Part shown: in pieces, positions 33,137 through 41,743 of the stretch
How positions within the stretch are numbered: the stretch's first letter is position 1
Layout of the letters: every line of letters starts with the position of its first letter
Origin: Gemmatimonadales bacterium
Lineage (GTDB): Bacteria > Gemmatimonadota > Gemmatimonadetes > Gemmatimonadales > GWC2-71-9
Reading direction: 5' to 3'
Length of the DNA: 64,000 bases
NCBI GenBank assembly: GCA_036500345.1
Contig: DASYCE010000012.1
Coordinates: forward strand, 107,110 to 171,109
Notes under the pieces: generated by a model
The model's input: only the letters and a program-made list of their open reading frames with translations
Told to the model about the DNA's origin: nothing
Database searches by the model: none
Made by a program: the position numbers and the translations under genes

Positions 33137-33643
33137 ATGCGTCTCCGATTGATGGCCTCTGTTGTCCTCGCGGCAGCGCCGCTGCGGGCGCAGGCCCTCC
33201 ACCCGGACTCACTCTTCTCCCGCCTCGCCGGCCACTGGGTCCTCCGCGGCACGATCGCCCGGCAGCCGACCACCCACGACGTCGACTTCACCTGGATGCT
33301 CGGCCGCGAATACCTCCAGATGCACGAGGTCTCCCGCGAGCGCGGCGCCGACGGGAAGCCGTCGTACGAAGCGGTCGTCCTCTTCGGCCGCAATCCAACG
33401 ACCGGCGAATATGCCTGCCTCTGGATGGACAACACGGCGTCGAGCGCATTCGATCCGGCCGGCACCGGACACGGCTTCGTCGTCGGCGATTCGGTACCGT
33501 TCGTCTTCGATTACACGCCGGCCACCAAGTTCCACACTACGATGCAGTACCACGGCGCACGCGACGCCTGGGAATGGCACATGGACAACGACAGTCTTGG
33601 CGTGCGCCGGCCGTTCGCGCGGGTGACCCTGACGAGGAACTGA
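33137..33643 (+). CDS. DUF1579-like exported protein
   Basis: 168 residues, signal peptide MRLRLMASVVLAAAPLRAQA, then LAGHWVLRGTIARQ, DFTWMLGREYLQMHEV, YEAVVLFGRNPTTGEYACLWMDN and a closing set of strands. Resembles the DUF1579/lipocalin-like fold. Function unknown. It is followed by two small membrane protein genes on the same strand, the first one base away. Confidence 0.65.
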   Translation: MRLRLMASVVLAAAPLRAQALHPDSLFSRLAGHWVLRGTIARQPTTHDVDFTWMLGREYLQMHEVSRERGADGKPSYEAVVLFGRNPTTGEYACLWMDNTASSAFDPAGTGHGFVVGDSVPFVFDYTPATKFHTTMQYHGARDAWEWHMDNDSLGVRRPFARVTLTRN

Positions 33644-33644
33644 T

Positions 33645-33911
33645 ATGTCCAGATTCTGGCCGCGCCTCCGGGCGCTGATCACGCTCTCCGCGATCGTCGG
33701 CGTCGCGTGGGCACTGCTCATGATGGGATGGGTGGGCTTTTCGATGGTCCGCGGTCATTTGCCGGTGACATGGATGTGGACGTGGATCGTCAACACGGCG
33801 CCGCTCATCTTCTTCATCGGCTTGGGCTTCGGCACCGCGTTCATCGCGGCACTCGCAACGCTCCGGCCGAAGGATGGGCTCCGTTCGCCGGTAAGTCATC
33901 GCACGCAATAA
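33645..33911 (+). CDS. Small membrane protein (unknown), paralogue of the next gene
   Basis: 88 residues, two helices (about 9-31 and 45-72). Opens MSRFWPRLRALITLSAIVGVAW, matching the opening of the next gene (MSRWSRVRAFAVLSTIVAVGW), which suggests tandem duplication and divergence. Confidence 0.65.
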   Translation: MSRFWPRLRALITLSAIVGVAWALLMMGWVGFSMVRGHLPVTWMWTWIVNTAPLIFFIGLGFGTAFIAALATLRPKDGLRSPVSHRTQ

Positions 33912-33936
33912 CCCACGTTCACGGAAGGGGACCCGT

Positions 33937-34401
33937 ATGAGCCGCTGGTCACGTGTCCGTGCGTTTGCCGTCCTCTCGACGATCGTTGCCGTCGGATGGA
34001 TTGCGGCGCTGGCGATTTTCGCCGTGCTCCAAGGCTTCTCGCGTGAATGGTCGCTCGCGCAGATCGGGCGAGCCTGGCTTCGCGGCCTCCCGTTCACGGT
34101 CGGCACCGGCGCCATCATGGGGCTCGGCTTTGTTGTTCTCCTTCGTGCGCTCCGGCCGCAGCAGGGATTCGGCGCACTCGGACTGGCGCGAGTTGCCGTT
34201 TTCGGATTTGCGGCATCACTCTTTTCATACATGCTGATCATCAAGCTGTTTCTCGCCCGCTACTTCTTGACTTCACTCCACACGGGATTGACGATCTTCG
34301 TCGGTGGCCTCGGCTCGGCCGTCGCCGTTGGGCTGGTGCTCACTGCGCGGCGGGGGAAGGAATTGCCACCGGGTGATCCAGGCGTACTGCTGAATCGATA
34401 G
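33937..34401 (+). CDS. Membrane protein of unknown function
   Basis: 154 residues, four predicted helices (about 8-30, 50-70, 82-105 and 115-140). GGGG lies before ATG 33937. Convergent with the ECF42-type sigma gene, ending 26 bp from it. Not recognised beyond similarity to the preceding gene. Confidence 0.65.
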   Translation: MSRWSRVRAFAVLSTIVAVGWIAALAIFAVLQGFSREWSLAQIGRAWLRGLPFTVGTGAIMGLGFVVLLRALRPQQGFGALGLARVAVFGFAASLFSYMLIIKLFLARYFLTSLHTGLTIFVGGLGSAVAVGLVLTARRGKELPPGDPGVLLNR

Positions 34402-34427
34402 TGCTGTTCGATTCAACTCATCGGCGT

Positions 34428-35675
34428 TCAGCTCCGCAGCCGCTCGAGTTTTCGCTCCAGGAATCTTCGCTCGCCGTCGTTCCGTGCCAGTCGCAACGCC
34501 TCCTCGAAATACCGCGCTGCGGCCTCGGTGCGCCCGAGTCGCGACTCCAGCTCGCCGCGCGCCGCCGGAAAGAACGGATACGCCGCGAGTCGATCATCGC
34601 CGTCGAGTTCCTGCAACGCGGCAATTCCCGCCGGCGGTCCGTCGCGCTCCGCGAGGCTCACCGCGCGGTTGAGCGCCACCACCGGTGACGGCGCGATCAC
34701 CATCAACTGATCATACAGCTCCACGATCGCCCGCCAGTCGGTCGCCGCGACCGATGCCGCGCCGACATGTACCGCCGCGATCGCCGCTTCGACGTGATAC
34801 GATGACAGCGCTGTCCCGCTCGCCGATCGATCGAGCAGCGCCCGGCCCTGTGCAATGCGATCGCGATCCCATCGCTGCCGGTCCTGATCCCAGAGTGCGA
34901 TGAGATCACCGGCCGCGTCGAGACGCGCCGGCAACCGCGCCGCATGCAACAGCATCAACGCGCCGAGCGCAAAGGTCGCCGGCACCGCGGTTGCCTCGTG
35001 CTCGCCGAGGAGCGTGACGAGCCGGATCGCTTCTTCGCACAGCTGCGCGCGAACGACACCGCGACTTGACGAGCCGTGGTATCCCTCATTGAACAGGAGG
35101 TAGAGCGTTCGATGTACCGCGGCGAGCCGCGGTGCGAGATCGCCGGCACGCAGATCGGTGAGCCGCGATGTCGAGGCGAGCACCTTCTTCCCGCGGGTGA
35201 TCCTCTTTTCGATGGCGGATCGGCGTTCGAGAAAGGCGGCGGCGATCTCCGGCGCGCCGAAACCGCAGAGGATGTTGAGGACGAGTGCGATCTGCGCCGA
35301 TTCCGGAAGGTCGGGGTGGCAACAGGCGAAAATCATTCGCAGCAGTTCGTCGCGAATCAGCGCCGGGGTGAACGCCTCGTCGACCAGCGCAGCCGCGGTC
35401 CATTCACTGTCGAGGAGCCGGGCAATCTCCGGTGCGAAGGTGCTCGCGGTGCGTTGCTGCCGGATCACGTCGAGCGCGCGGTTGCGAGCAGTGGTCATCA
35501 GCCACGCCGCGGGATTGGGCGGTACGCCCCGGCGCGGCCAGAGTTCGAGGGCGCGGCAGAAGGCGTCCTGGACCACGTCTTCTGCCAGCGCCAGGTTCTG
35601 CATTCCGAAGAGGCGGGTCAGCGCCGCCGTCATCCTCCCCGCTTCGTGCCGAAAGAGGTCTTCGTGCAGCTCCAC
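34428..35675 (-). CDS. ECF42-type sigma factor with long C-terminal extension
   Basis: 415 residues, more than twice a normal ECF sigma. Region 2 (AEDVVQDAFCRALELWPRRGVPPNPAAWLMTTARNRALD) and region 4 (AQIALVLNILCGFGAPEIAAAFL) are followed by the DUF6596 extension (about 180-405; VLYLLFNEGY-like run VHRTLYLLFNEGYHGSS, ALGALMLLHAAR, NRAVSLAERDGP). The extension is thought to regulate the sigma activity because these proteins lack an anti-sigma partner. The partner gene, a YCII/DGPF protein, lies four bases upstream. Confidence 0.93.
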   Translation of the reverse strand: MELHEDLFRHEAGRMTAALTRLFGMQNLALAEDVVQDAFCRALELWPRRGVPPNPAAWLMTTARNRALDVIRQQRTASTFAPEIARLLDSEWTAAALVDEAFTPALIRDELLRMIFACCHPDLPESAQIALVLNILCGFGAPEIAAAFLERRSAIEKRITRGKKVLASTSRLTDLRAGDLAPRLAAVHRTLYLLFNEGYHGSSSRGVVRAQLCEEAIRLVTLLGEHEATAVPATFALGALMLLHAARLPARLDAAGDLIALWDQDRQRWDRDRIAQGRALLDRSASGTALSSYHVEAAIAAVHVGAASVAATDWRAIVELYDQLMVIAPSPVVALNRAVSLAERDGPPAGIAALQELDGDDRLAAYPFFPAARGELESRLGRTEAAARYFEEALRLARNDGERRFLERKLERLRS

Positions 35676-35679
35676 TCGA

Positions 35680-36045
35680 TCAGAAGTCCATCTTCATCAC
35701 GGGACGGACCTCGACCGCGCCATTCGGTCCGTCGAGCGCCGGGCACCCCTTGGCGAGTTCCGCTGCTTCGGCGAGATCCTTCGCCTCGATGATCGAGTAG
35801 CCGCCAACGACGTCCTTGATCTCGACGAACGGCCCGTCGGTGATGATCCCCTTGCCGCTCCCGCCACGGACGACCTTGCCGCCCTTCTCCAGCGGTTGCC
35901 CCGCCGACTTGAGATGGCCGCCCTGCTCCAGTCCACGCATCCATTCCATCCAGCGGGTCATGTTGCGCTGCGCCGCTTCCGGCGACCCCATGGCGGCGTC
36001 GCGTTCCTGCGGCGTGTTGTGATAGAGGTAGATGAATTCAGCCAC
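35680..36045 (-). CDS. YCII-related (DGPF domain) protein
   Basis: 121 residues from GTG 36045, nine bases after AAGGAG. Contains ITDGPFVEIKDVVGGYSIIEA, the DGPF signature, and the ferredoxin-like YCII fold. In many bacteria DGPF proteins accompany ECF42 sigma factors, which this pair matches. Probably cytosolic; enzymatic activity unknown. Confidence 0.9.
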   Translation of the reverse strand: MAEFIYLYHNTPQERDAAMGSPEAAQRNMTRWMEWMRGLEQGGHLKSAGQPLEKGGKVVRGGSGKGIITDGPFVEIKDVVGGYSIIEAKDLAEAAELAKGCPALDGPNGAVEVRPVMKMDF

Positions 36046-36437
36046 GGTGATGCTCCTTCAGCGTATCGAGTTGGGCAGCGGCACGGTGCCGGCGCCGCGA
36101 GGGATCGTCCGTCGTCCCTCGTCCTGTGCCACTACAACGTGCGAGGGAAGCGGTTCCGGACATCGCTACCGGGCGTACTTCGCCCCAATCACCCAATCGT
36201 TCCAGAAGGTAAGGACGAGATCATGGTGGGCTGCTCGGTACGCTGGATATTCCCTGGCAATGCCGCCGTCGACGCGGCGCAGCATCCTCCGTGAAGGCGC
36301 GCTCCCAACATATCTCCGCCGCACGCCAGGCATCGCGGGAGGGCGCGCAAGATGCCGGACAGAGGGAGGCGCGGGTGTCTGAGCAGCGCGCCTCTTGCCG
36401 AAAAGTGATCGTCGCCACTCGGCGCGCGCGAGTTCCG

Positions 36438-36473
36438 CGTCGACCGATGGCCGGCGCTTCGCGCCCGACCAGC
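36438..36473 (+). repeat. REP-like palindromic repeat, copy B
   Basis: Reads CGACCGATGGCCGGCGCTTC then GCGCCCGACCAGC. Identical core to copy A (22302-22337, inverted) and copy C. GC-rich imperfect hairpin. Confidence 0.7.
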
Positions 36474-36485
36474 ATTGAGATCCCG

Positions 36486-36529
36486 CGACGACCGACTGGC
36501 CGGCGCTTCGCGCCCGACCAGCGTCGGGA
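36486..36529 (+). repeat. REP-like palindromic repeat, copy C, next to the hutH 3' end
   Basis: Same core as copies A and B, with an extra outer inverted pair (ATCCCGCGACG before and CGTCGGGAT after). It stands directly after the hutH stop and may act as its transcript end. Confidence 0.7.
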
Positions 36530-38068
36530 TTAGCGCAGCGCCCCGACCACTGCCTCGACCGCGTCACGCAGGCTCCGCGACACGATCAGGTCCCGCACCG
36601 CCGCAAGATCGCCGGTCATGATCCGGTCGCCCTCGAGCGGCGGCACTACGCTCCGCACCAGCCTGATCGCCGCACCAACGCCGGGCCCGGGCTCCAGCGG
36701 TTTGTGGAACTCGAGCGCCTCGGTGGCACTCAATACCTCGATTGCGGTGACCCAGCGCGCGTTCTCCAGGATCGACGCGCACTGGCGCGCCGCGATCGTC
36801 CCCATCGAGACGTGGTCTTCCTGGTTGGCGCTCGTCGGGATCGAATCGACGCTCGCCGGATGCGCCAGCACCTTGTTCTCGCTCACCAGCGACGCCGCCG
36901 TGTACTGCGAGATCATCAATCCGGAGTGCAGTCCCCCCTGCCGTGCCAGGAACGCCGGCAATCCCGACACCGCCGGGTCCATCATGTGTTCCACCCGCCG
37001 CTCGGCGATGTTGGCGAGTTCCGCGATCGCGATCTTGGCGTAGTCCATCACCACCGCGATCGGCTGGCCGTGGAAGTTGCCGGCCGAAATCACCGTATCG
37101 TCGGCGGCGAAGATCAGCGGATTGTCGGTCACCGCGTTGATCTCTCGCGTGACCACCTCGGCCGCATGCCGCAACGCGTCACGCGAGGCGCCGTGCACCT
37201 GCGGCACGCAGCGGAGCGAATATGCATCCTGGATCTTGTCGCAGTCGGCGTGCGACGCATGAATCGGAGAATTCGCCGAGACCGCCAGCACATTGGCGGC
37301 GACTTCGATCGCGCCGTGGTGAGGGCGAATCGCCGTCACTCGCGGATCGAACGGCGTACGCGATCCCTTGAGCGCTTCCAGCGACATCGCGGCGGCGATA
37401 TCGGCGGCGCTGGCAAGCTCCAGCGCGTCACTCACGGTGAGCGCCGCGATCGCGGTCATCGCCTGCGTGCCGTTGATCAGCGCCAGCCCTTCCTTCGCCT
37501 CGAGCGTGATCGGCACGAGTCCCACTTCCTCGAGCGCCCCCCGGGCGGGGAGGAGCGCGTCGCCGAGCTCGACCTTCCCCTCGCCGATCAGTGCCAGTGC
37601 CATGTGCGCCAGCGGGGCGAGGTCTCCGCTCGCGCCGACCGAACCCTGCGACGGAATCACCGGATGGATGCCGTGATTGATCATCCCGATCAGCAGCTCG
37701 ATCACGTCGATCCGCACGCCGCTGTATCCCATCGCCAGCGATTGCGCCCGCAGCAGGAGCATCGCGCGCACGACTTCCTGCGATAGCGGCTCGCCGACCC
37801 CCATCGCATGGGAGCGCACCAGGTTCCGCTGCAGTTGCTGCACATCAGCCGGTGGAATCCGCACGTTGGCGAGCTTCCCGAAGCCGGTCGTGACGCCATA
37901 GACGGTGCGGTTTTCGGCGACCAGCCGCTCGATGTAATCGCGGCTCTTCGCGACCCGCTCGCGCGCCTCGAACGCAAGCGCAACCGGCGCGCCGTCGTTG
38001 GCGACACGGACCACGTCCGCAAGGGTCAGTGGTGCCCCGATCATCACCGCGTCAATGTGGTCGCTCAT
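36530..38068 (-). CDS. hutH: Histidine ammonia-lyase
   Basis: First step of histidine breakdown: histidine to urocanate plus ammonia. 512 residues. Ala146-Ser147-Gly148 (in GSVGASGDLAPLAHM) will cyclise to the MIO electrophile. Other family blocks are VYGVTTGFGKLANV, LINGTQAMTA, FHGQPIAVVMDYAKIA and TSANQEDHVSMG. ATG 38068 overlaps the hutI stop (ATGA). Cytosolic tetramer. Second gene of a hutI-hutH operon. Confidence 0.97.
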   Translation of the reverse strand: MSDHIDAVMIGAPLTLADVVRVANDGAPVALAFEARERVAKSRDYIERLVAENRTVYGVTTGFGKLANVRIPPADVQQLQRNLVRSHAMGVGEPLSQEVVRAMLLLRAQSLAMGYSGVRIDVIELLIGMINHGIHPVIPSQGSVGASGDLAPLAHMALALIGEGKVELGDALLPARGALEEVGLVPITLEAKEGLALINGTQAMTAIAALTVSDALELASAADIAAAMSLEALKGSRTPFDPRVTAIRPHHGAIEVAANVLAVSANSPIHASHADCDKIQDAYSLRCVPQVHGASRDALRHAAEVVTREINAVTDNPLIFAADDTVISAGNFHGQPIAVVMDYAKIAIAELANIAERRVEHMMDPAVSGLPAFLARQGGLHSGLMISQYTAASLVSENKVLAHPASVDSIPTSANQEDHVSMGTIAARQCASILENARWVTAIEVLSATEALEFHKPLEPGPGVGAAIRLVRSVVPPLEGDRIMTGDLAAVRDLIVSRSLRDAVEAVVGALR

Positions 38069-39288
38069 CCCACCTCCGTTCCGCCGATAAAGATGCTCCG
38101 AAACGGCGACGCGCCAAGCGTGTACACGGCATCACGCCAGTCGGCGGAGTCGAGGATCAGCAGATCGCCCCGCTGCCCGGCGACGAGCCGGCCGCGATCG
38201 TCACGGCCCAGCGCTGCCGCGGCGTTGGCGGTGGCCGCAGTAAGCGCCTCGGCCGGCGTGAGGCCGTTGAGCCGCACCGCCAGCGCCATCGCGAGCTGGG
38301 TCGAGAAGAGCGGTGACGATCCCGGATTGAGGTCGCTCCCCACGGCAACGGCCGCTCCCGCTTCAATCAGTCGTCGTGCCGGGGCCGCGGGAAGTCCGAG
38401 ATGCAGCGTGACGCCGGGGAGGATCGTCGCCACCGTGGCACTCGCACCGAGTGCCGCGATCTCGGCATCGCCCGACGCTTCGAGATGATCGGCCGACAGT
38501 GCACCGTGCGCGATCGCGAGCTGCACCCCGCCGATCGCGTGGAACTGGTCGGCGTGCGCCTTCACGCCGAGCCCGGCGGTGCGCGCCGCGTGGAAGATCA
38601 GCTCCGCTTCGGCAACGGTGAAGGATTCGCGTTCGATGAAGACATCCACCGCCGTCGCGAGTTGTCGCGCAGCGGTCGCCGGAATCAGTTCGTCGACCAC
38701 GCTGCGCAGATAGTCGGCGCGATGACGCTCCTCACGCGGCGGGACGTGAATCAGCAGGGTGGCGGCGATCGTTGCATCGGCGCCGGCCGCCGCCGTGGCA
38801 ATGATCTCGAGGAGCCGCAGTTCTTCCGCGACCGTGAAACCGTAGCCGCTCTTCACCTCGATCGTCGCAGCACCACTCGACTGCAGCGTAGCAATCCGGC
38901 GCGCCGTGGCGTCGGCCAGCGCGGCGTCACCGGTGGCGTTGGTCTTCTCGATCGTCGACCGGATCCCGCCGCCGCGCTTGAGGATCTCCTCGTACCCCAC
39001 ACCGGATGCGCGCGCCTCGAAATCGTCGAGGCGATCTCCGCCCCAGATCGCGTGGGTATGCGGATCGATCAGGGCAGGGATGACCGCGGTACCGAGCGCG
39101 TCGACCTCGTCCTCCCTGTCGCCGTCCCATCCGCTCCGCGGACCAGCCCACACGATCATGCCGTCCGCGATGGCAATCGCCGCGTCGGGCGTGACATCGA
39201 GCAACCCCATCGCGTTGCCGCGAGATGCACCGGTCCCGGCGGGGCTCACCAGCATTCCAATGTTGGTCACCAGGGTATCGGCGCGCAT
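38065..39288 (-). CDS. hutI: Imidazolonepropionase
   Basis: Third step of histidine breakdown: opens the imidazolone ring to N-formimino-glutamate. 407 residues of the amidohydrolase barrel with metal-binding HTHAIWGGDR-type motif (DPHTHAIWGGDRLDDF), KSGYGF, VKAHADQFHAIGG, ADHLEASGD and SDLNPGSS. ATG 39288 lies six bases after TAGATT. Coupled to hutH. Confidence 0.96.
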   Translation of the reverse strand: MRADTLVTNIGMLVSPAGTGASRGNAMGLLDVTPDAAIAIADGMIVWAGPRSGWDGDREDEVDALGTAVIPALIDPHTHAIWGGDRLDDFEARASGVGYEEILKRGGGIRSTIEKTNATGDAALADATARRIATLQSSGAATIEVKSGYGFTVAEELRLLEIIATAAAGADATIAATLLIHVPPREERHRADYLRSVVDELIPATAARQLATAVDVFIERESFTVAEAELIFHAARTAGLGVKAHADQFHAIGGVQLAIAHGALSADHLEASGDAEIAALGASATVATILPGVTLHLGLPAAPARRLIEAGAAVAVGSDLNPGSSPLFSTQLAMALAVRLNGLTPAEALTAATANAAAALGRDDRGRLVAGQRGDLLILDSADWRDAVYTLGASPFRSIFIGGTEVG

Positions 39289-39294
39289 GGGGTG

Positions 39295-39300
39295 AATCTA
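39295..39300 (-). promoter_or_regulatory. -10 hexamer TAGATT, six bases before hutI
   Basis: TAGATT-N6-ATG on the minus strand, no ribosome binding site. Leaderless promoter for the hutI-hutH operon. Confidence 0.6.
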
Positions 39301-39355
39301 GGGGTGTTTGCCAATGAGCAGTTCCGGTGCGATTCTGCATCATGCGGAGAGAACG

Positions 39356-40300
39356 ATGATGCGGGCTCGCCCAGGTTTCGCACCTCTCGCCCAGGTCATG
39401 GCGCTGCTGGTGCTGCTGCTTCCACACGCCGGGGAAGCCCAGGGCTTCGCCGCGACCGTCATGCGCGCCGACACCGAAGACAGCAGCGGCCATCACGCGG
39501 CGGCCGCGACGCTCTATGAACAGGCGTACGCGATGTCCGGCTTTGATCCGTCGGGGCTGGCACTCGCGGCGGAGAGTTACGCCGCGGCCGGCAACACGGC
39601 GGCGGCATTTCGCGATCTCGGCCGTGCCATCGATCAGGGATTCCTGCACCTGCAGGTCTTCGGTGACACGGCGTTCAACCATGTCACTGGCGATCCGCAG
39701 TTCAAGGCGCTGAGGGCGCGGATGCAGCGGAAGATCGCCGCGCTCGATGCATCGCTCCGTACCGAGCTGATCGGTATCGCCGCGCGCGACCAGCAGAACC
39801 GCGCCACGCTCAATCAGGTGATGACGAAGTACGGCGCCAAGTCGCCGCAAGGGGATTCAGCGTTCCGCGCCCTCGACGCCGCAGACTTCCCGTTGCAGCA
39901 GCGCGTCAAGGCAATCATCGCCGAGAAGGGATGGCCGGGACGATCGCTCGTGGCGGACGATGGCGCGCACGCGGCGTGGCTGGTGGTGCAGCACATGAAC
40001 GCGGCCGACCAGGCGGCACTCCTCCCCAAGTTGAAGGCCGCGGTCAAGGCGGGCGAGGCGCAGGCGGGCGACGGCGCGCTGCTCGAAGACCGCGTGCTGG
40101 TGGCGCAGCACCAGCCGCAACGCTACGGAACGCAGCTCAAGTACTCACCGAATGGCGGACCACCGACCCTCGATCCGATCGCCGATGAGGCGTGCGTCGA
40201 TACGCGGCGGAGATCGGTGGGACTCGAACCGCTGGAGAGCTATCTCAAGGGGTTCGGCGTGGTGTGGCACGCGAAGGGGACGTGTAGAGCGCCTTCGTGA
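39356..40300 (+). CDS. Exported DUF6624-like protein
   Basis: 314 residues from ATG 39356, after GGAGAGAAC. Signal peptide (to about HAGEAQG). Two TPR-like helical pairs (about 25-110; AAATLYEQAYAMSGFDPSGLALAAESYAAAGNTAAAFRDLGRAI) then a DUF6624-like C-terminal part (LRTELIGIAARDQQNR, VKAIIAEKGWPGRSLVADDGAHAAWLVVQHMN, LLEDRVLVAQHQPQRYGTQLK). Function unknown; family occurs in Bacteroidota and Gemmatimonadota. Confidence 0.75.
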   Translation: MMRARPGFAPLAQVMALLVLLLPHAGEAQGFAATVMRADTEDSSGHHAAAATLYEQAYAMSGFDPSGLALAAESYAAAGNTAAAFRDLGRAIDQGFLHLQVFGDTAFNHVTGDPQFKALRARMQRKIAALDASLRTELIGIAARDQQNRATLNQVMTKYGAKSPQGDSAFRALDAADFPLQQRVKAIIAEKGWPGRSLVADDGAHAAWLVVQHMNAADQAALLPKLKAAVKAGEAQAGDGALLEDRVLVAQHQPQRYGTQLKYSPNGGPPTLDPIADEACVDTRRRSVGLEPLESYLKGFGVVWHAKGTCRAPS

Positions 40301-40381
40301 TTTCGGCTCCTGCCAGACGGTCCCTAGGACACTAGGATATCTCCTGGTGGTCGACCCGTGCACCGGCCCGTACACTATCAA

Positions 40382-40397
40382 GTGTTCACCCGAACAC
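40382..40397. promoter_or_regulatory. Perfect palindrome GTGTTC-ACCC-GAACAC, operator candidate
   Basis: Lies 44 bases before the peptide gene. A further half-site GAACAC occurs at 40424-40429. No regulator gene is adjacent. Confidence 0.5.
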
Positions 40398-40440
40398 AGA
40401 TAGGTGCTCGCGCACTTTCACTCGAACACGGGAGAGTCGT

Positions 40441-40632
40441 ATGACCCTCCGTACACGTATCATCCTTGTTCTCGGAATGATGGTTGGTGGAACGGTCGGC
40501 GCTGCCGTCCAAGCTCACGCCGACACCGGCACCGTCTGGTGTCAGGCTTCGACGAACGACAAGTGCTACAGCGATTGCAACGGCGGCCCCGGGACGGACT
40601 GTTTCATGGCGAATTGGAAGAACCAGGCGTGA
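40441..40632 (+). CDS. Small exported cysteine-containing peptide
   Basis: 63 residues. Signal peptide to about AVQAHA. The mature part is about 36 residues with four Cys (in VWCQ, DKCY, SDCN and TDCF), and no charge-rich tail. ATG 40441 is preceded by GGAGAG at 40431-40436. Its stop overlaps a GTG start of the next gene (GTGA). The arrangement resembles Bacteroidota NVEALA-type small exported proteins beside 6-bladed beta-propeller lipoproteins. This is a likely secreted signal or RiPP-like precursor. No maturation enzyme is nearby except the thioredoxin-like protein. Confidence 0.65.
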   Translation: MTLRTRIILVLGMMVGGTVGAAVQAHADTGTVWCQASTNDKCYSDCNGGPGTDCFMANWKNQA

Positions 40633-41735
40633 GACCGCGACTCGGACGACATCGGCCGCGACGACCGGTGTCGTTCGGTGTTCCCTCCGCCGATGGCAAA
40701 CCGCGCGTCCTTCACAGGCGAGCCTCAGCGCTGCGCGGCCTTTTATTCGCGTTGCTCTCGGCATGTTCCAGAAGCCCAGGGCACGACGATGTTAACACGA
40801 TTGAAGTCATAGGGACGCGAGCGATTCCCGTCGCTGATGTTAGTTCGATATACTCGTTAGCTGTCACAGACGATCAGCGCCTAATCGTTCTTGACCAGCA
40901 AGGCCCGTGGTTCCTTATGCTGCTCGATGGTCGGACCGGACGCGCGATCGCAAGATTTGGTCGGGACGGCGAGGGGCCGGGCGAGCTTACAATGCCATAC
41001 AACTTCAAGCTCACCGCTGGTGCGGACCCAAAGCTCTGGGTTCTTCAGCCGAATATCCATTTGCTTACCGGCTATGATCTCTCACGCGACCCGAAATTCG
41101 TCGGATCAATCCGATTCTCCGGCAAGACTGCAGCAACCGACGCGCTCTTGCTACGCAGCGGGTTATTGACAACTGGTCCGATTCGCGACTCGGCAATTGT
41201 CACAGCCGGAGATTCGAACCTGGCGCGACCCCGTCGTTGGGGGCACGCACCTTACCTGCCAGCCGACCTTCCGCCCGTGCTCGTGTTCGATGCCAATGAC
41301 CTGGTCATGGCTGCGAACCGAACTCAAGATCGAGTCGCCGTTGCATTCAAGTACGCATCGGAGCTTGAGGTGCTAGACACGAATGGGGTGGTCATTAAGG
41401 AATGGAAGATCCCTGGGAGCGCGGTTCCAAGAGTGCGTCAACGCAACGCAAAGCCTGTCACATTCGATCGTGACCTGTCGCGCGTTGCTGTTACGAGTAT
41501 TGCCGCGTCGGATAGCGAAGTTGTCGTTGCGAATTGTCTCTGTGACGGGAAAAAGGCATGGGAGGAGGCGGGGACTCGTCGGATTGAATTCTATCGCTGG
41601 GACGGAACGCCGATGGGGCATATTCCATTTGCCAAGCCGGTCGGCGCTGTGGCGATCTCCGGAGACGGTCATACCGTCTACGTTGCAACCAACCAACCGG
41701 AGCCACAGATCGTTGTTTTCACCGTGAAGTACTGA
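40629..41735 (+). CDS. Lipoprotein with 6-bladed beta-propeller-like repeats
   Basis: 368 residues if GTG 40629 (coupled to the peptide gene) is the start. GTG 40668 would place the lipobox Cys at 33 instead of 46 and is a serious alternative. The lipobox is LLSACSRS. The body has repeated four-strand units, such as SSIYSLAVTDDQRLIVLDQQGPWFLMLLDGRTGRAIARFGRDGEGPGEL, which are typical of NHL/BF3944-type six-bladed propellers. The GxGPGEL motif is characteristic. Base composition is noticeably less GC-rich than the genes around it. Follows the peptide gene and precedes the thioredoxin gene. Confidence 0.75.
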   Translation: MRPRLGRHRPRRPVSFGVPSADGKPRVLHRRASALRGLLFALLSACSRSPGHDDVNTIEVIGTRAIPVADVSSIYSLAVTDDQRLIVLDQQGPWFLMLLDGRTGRAIARFGRDGEGPGELTMPYNFKLTAGADPKLWVLQPNIHLLTGYDLSRDPKFVGSIRFSGKTAATDALLLRSGLLTTGPIRDSAIVTAGDSNLARPRRWGHAPYLPADLPPVLVFDANDLVMAANRTQDRVAVAFKYASELEVLDTNGVVIKEWKIPGSAVPRVRQRNAKPVTFDRDLSRVAVTSIAASDSEVVVANCLCDGKKAWEEAGTRRIEFYRWDGTPMGHIPFAKPVGAVAISGDGHTVYVATNQPEPQIVVFTVKY

Positions 41736-41743
41736 GGTTTTCC

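Larger units (their letters stand above)
36046..36529. other. 484-bp gap with no credible gene; holds two REP-like repeats
   Basis: Between the DGPF gene start and the hutH stop. Frames here (such as 36166-36567 minus) have no family features. The right side carries REP-like copies B and C, ending five bases before the hutH stop. Confidence 0.6.

Noticed and set aside
36166-36567. 133-codon minus-strand frame in the gap after hutH
   Set aside because: Crosses the REP-like copies and the hutH stop; no family features.
40441-40632. Toxin-antitoxin or bacteriocin with immunity protein
   Set aside because: Neighbours are a propeller lipoprotein and a thioredoxin, not an immunity protein or transporter.
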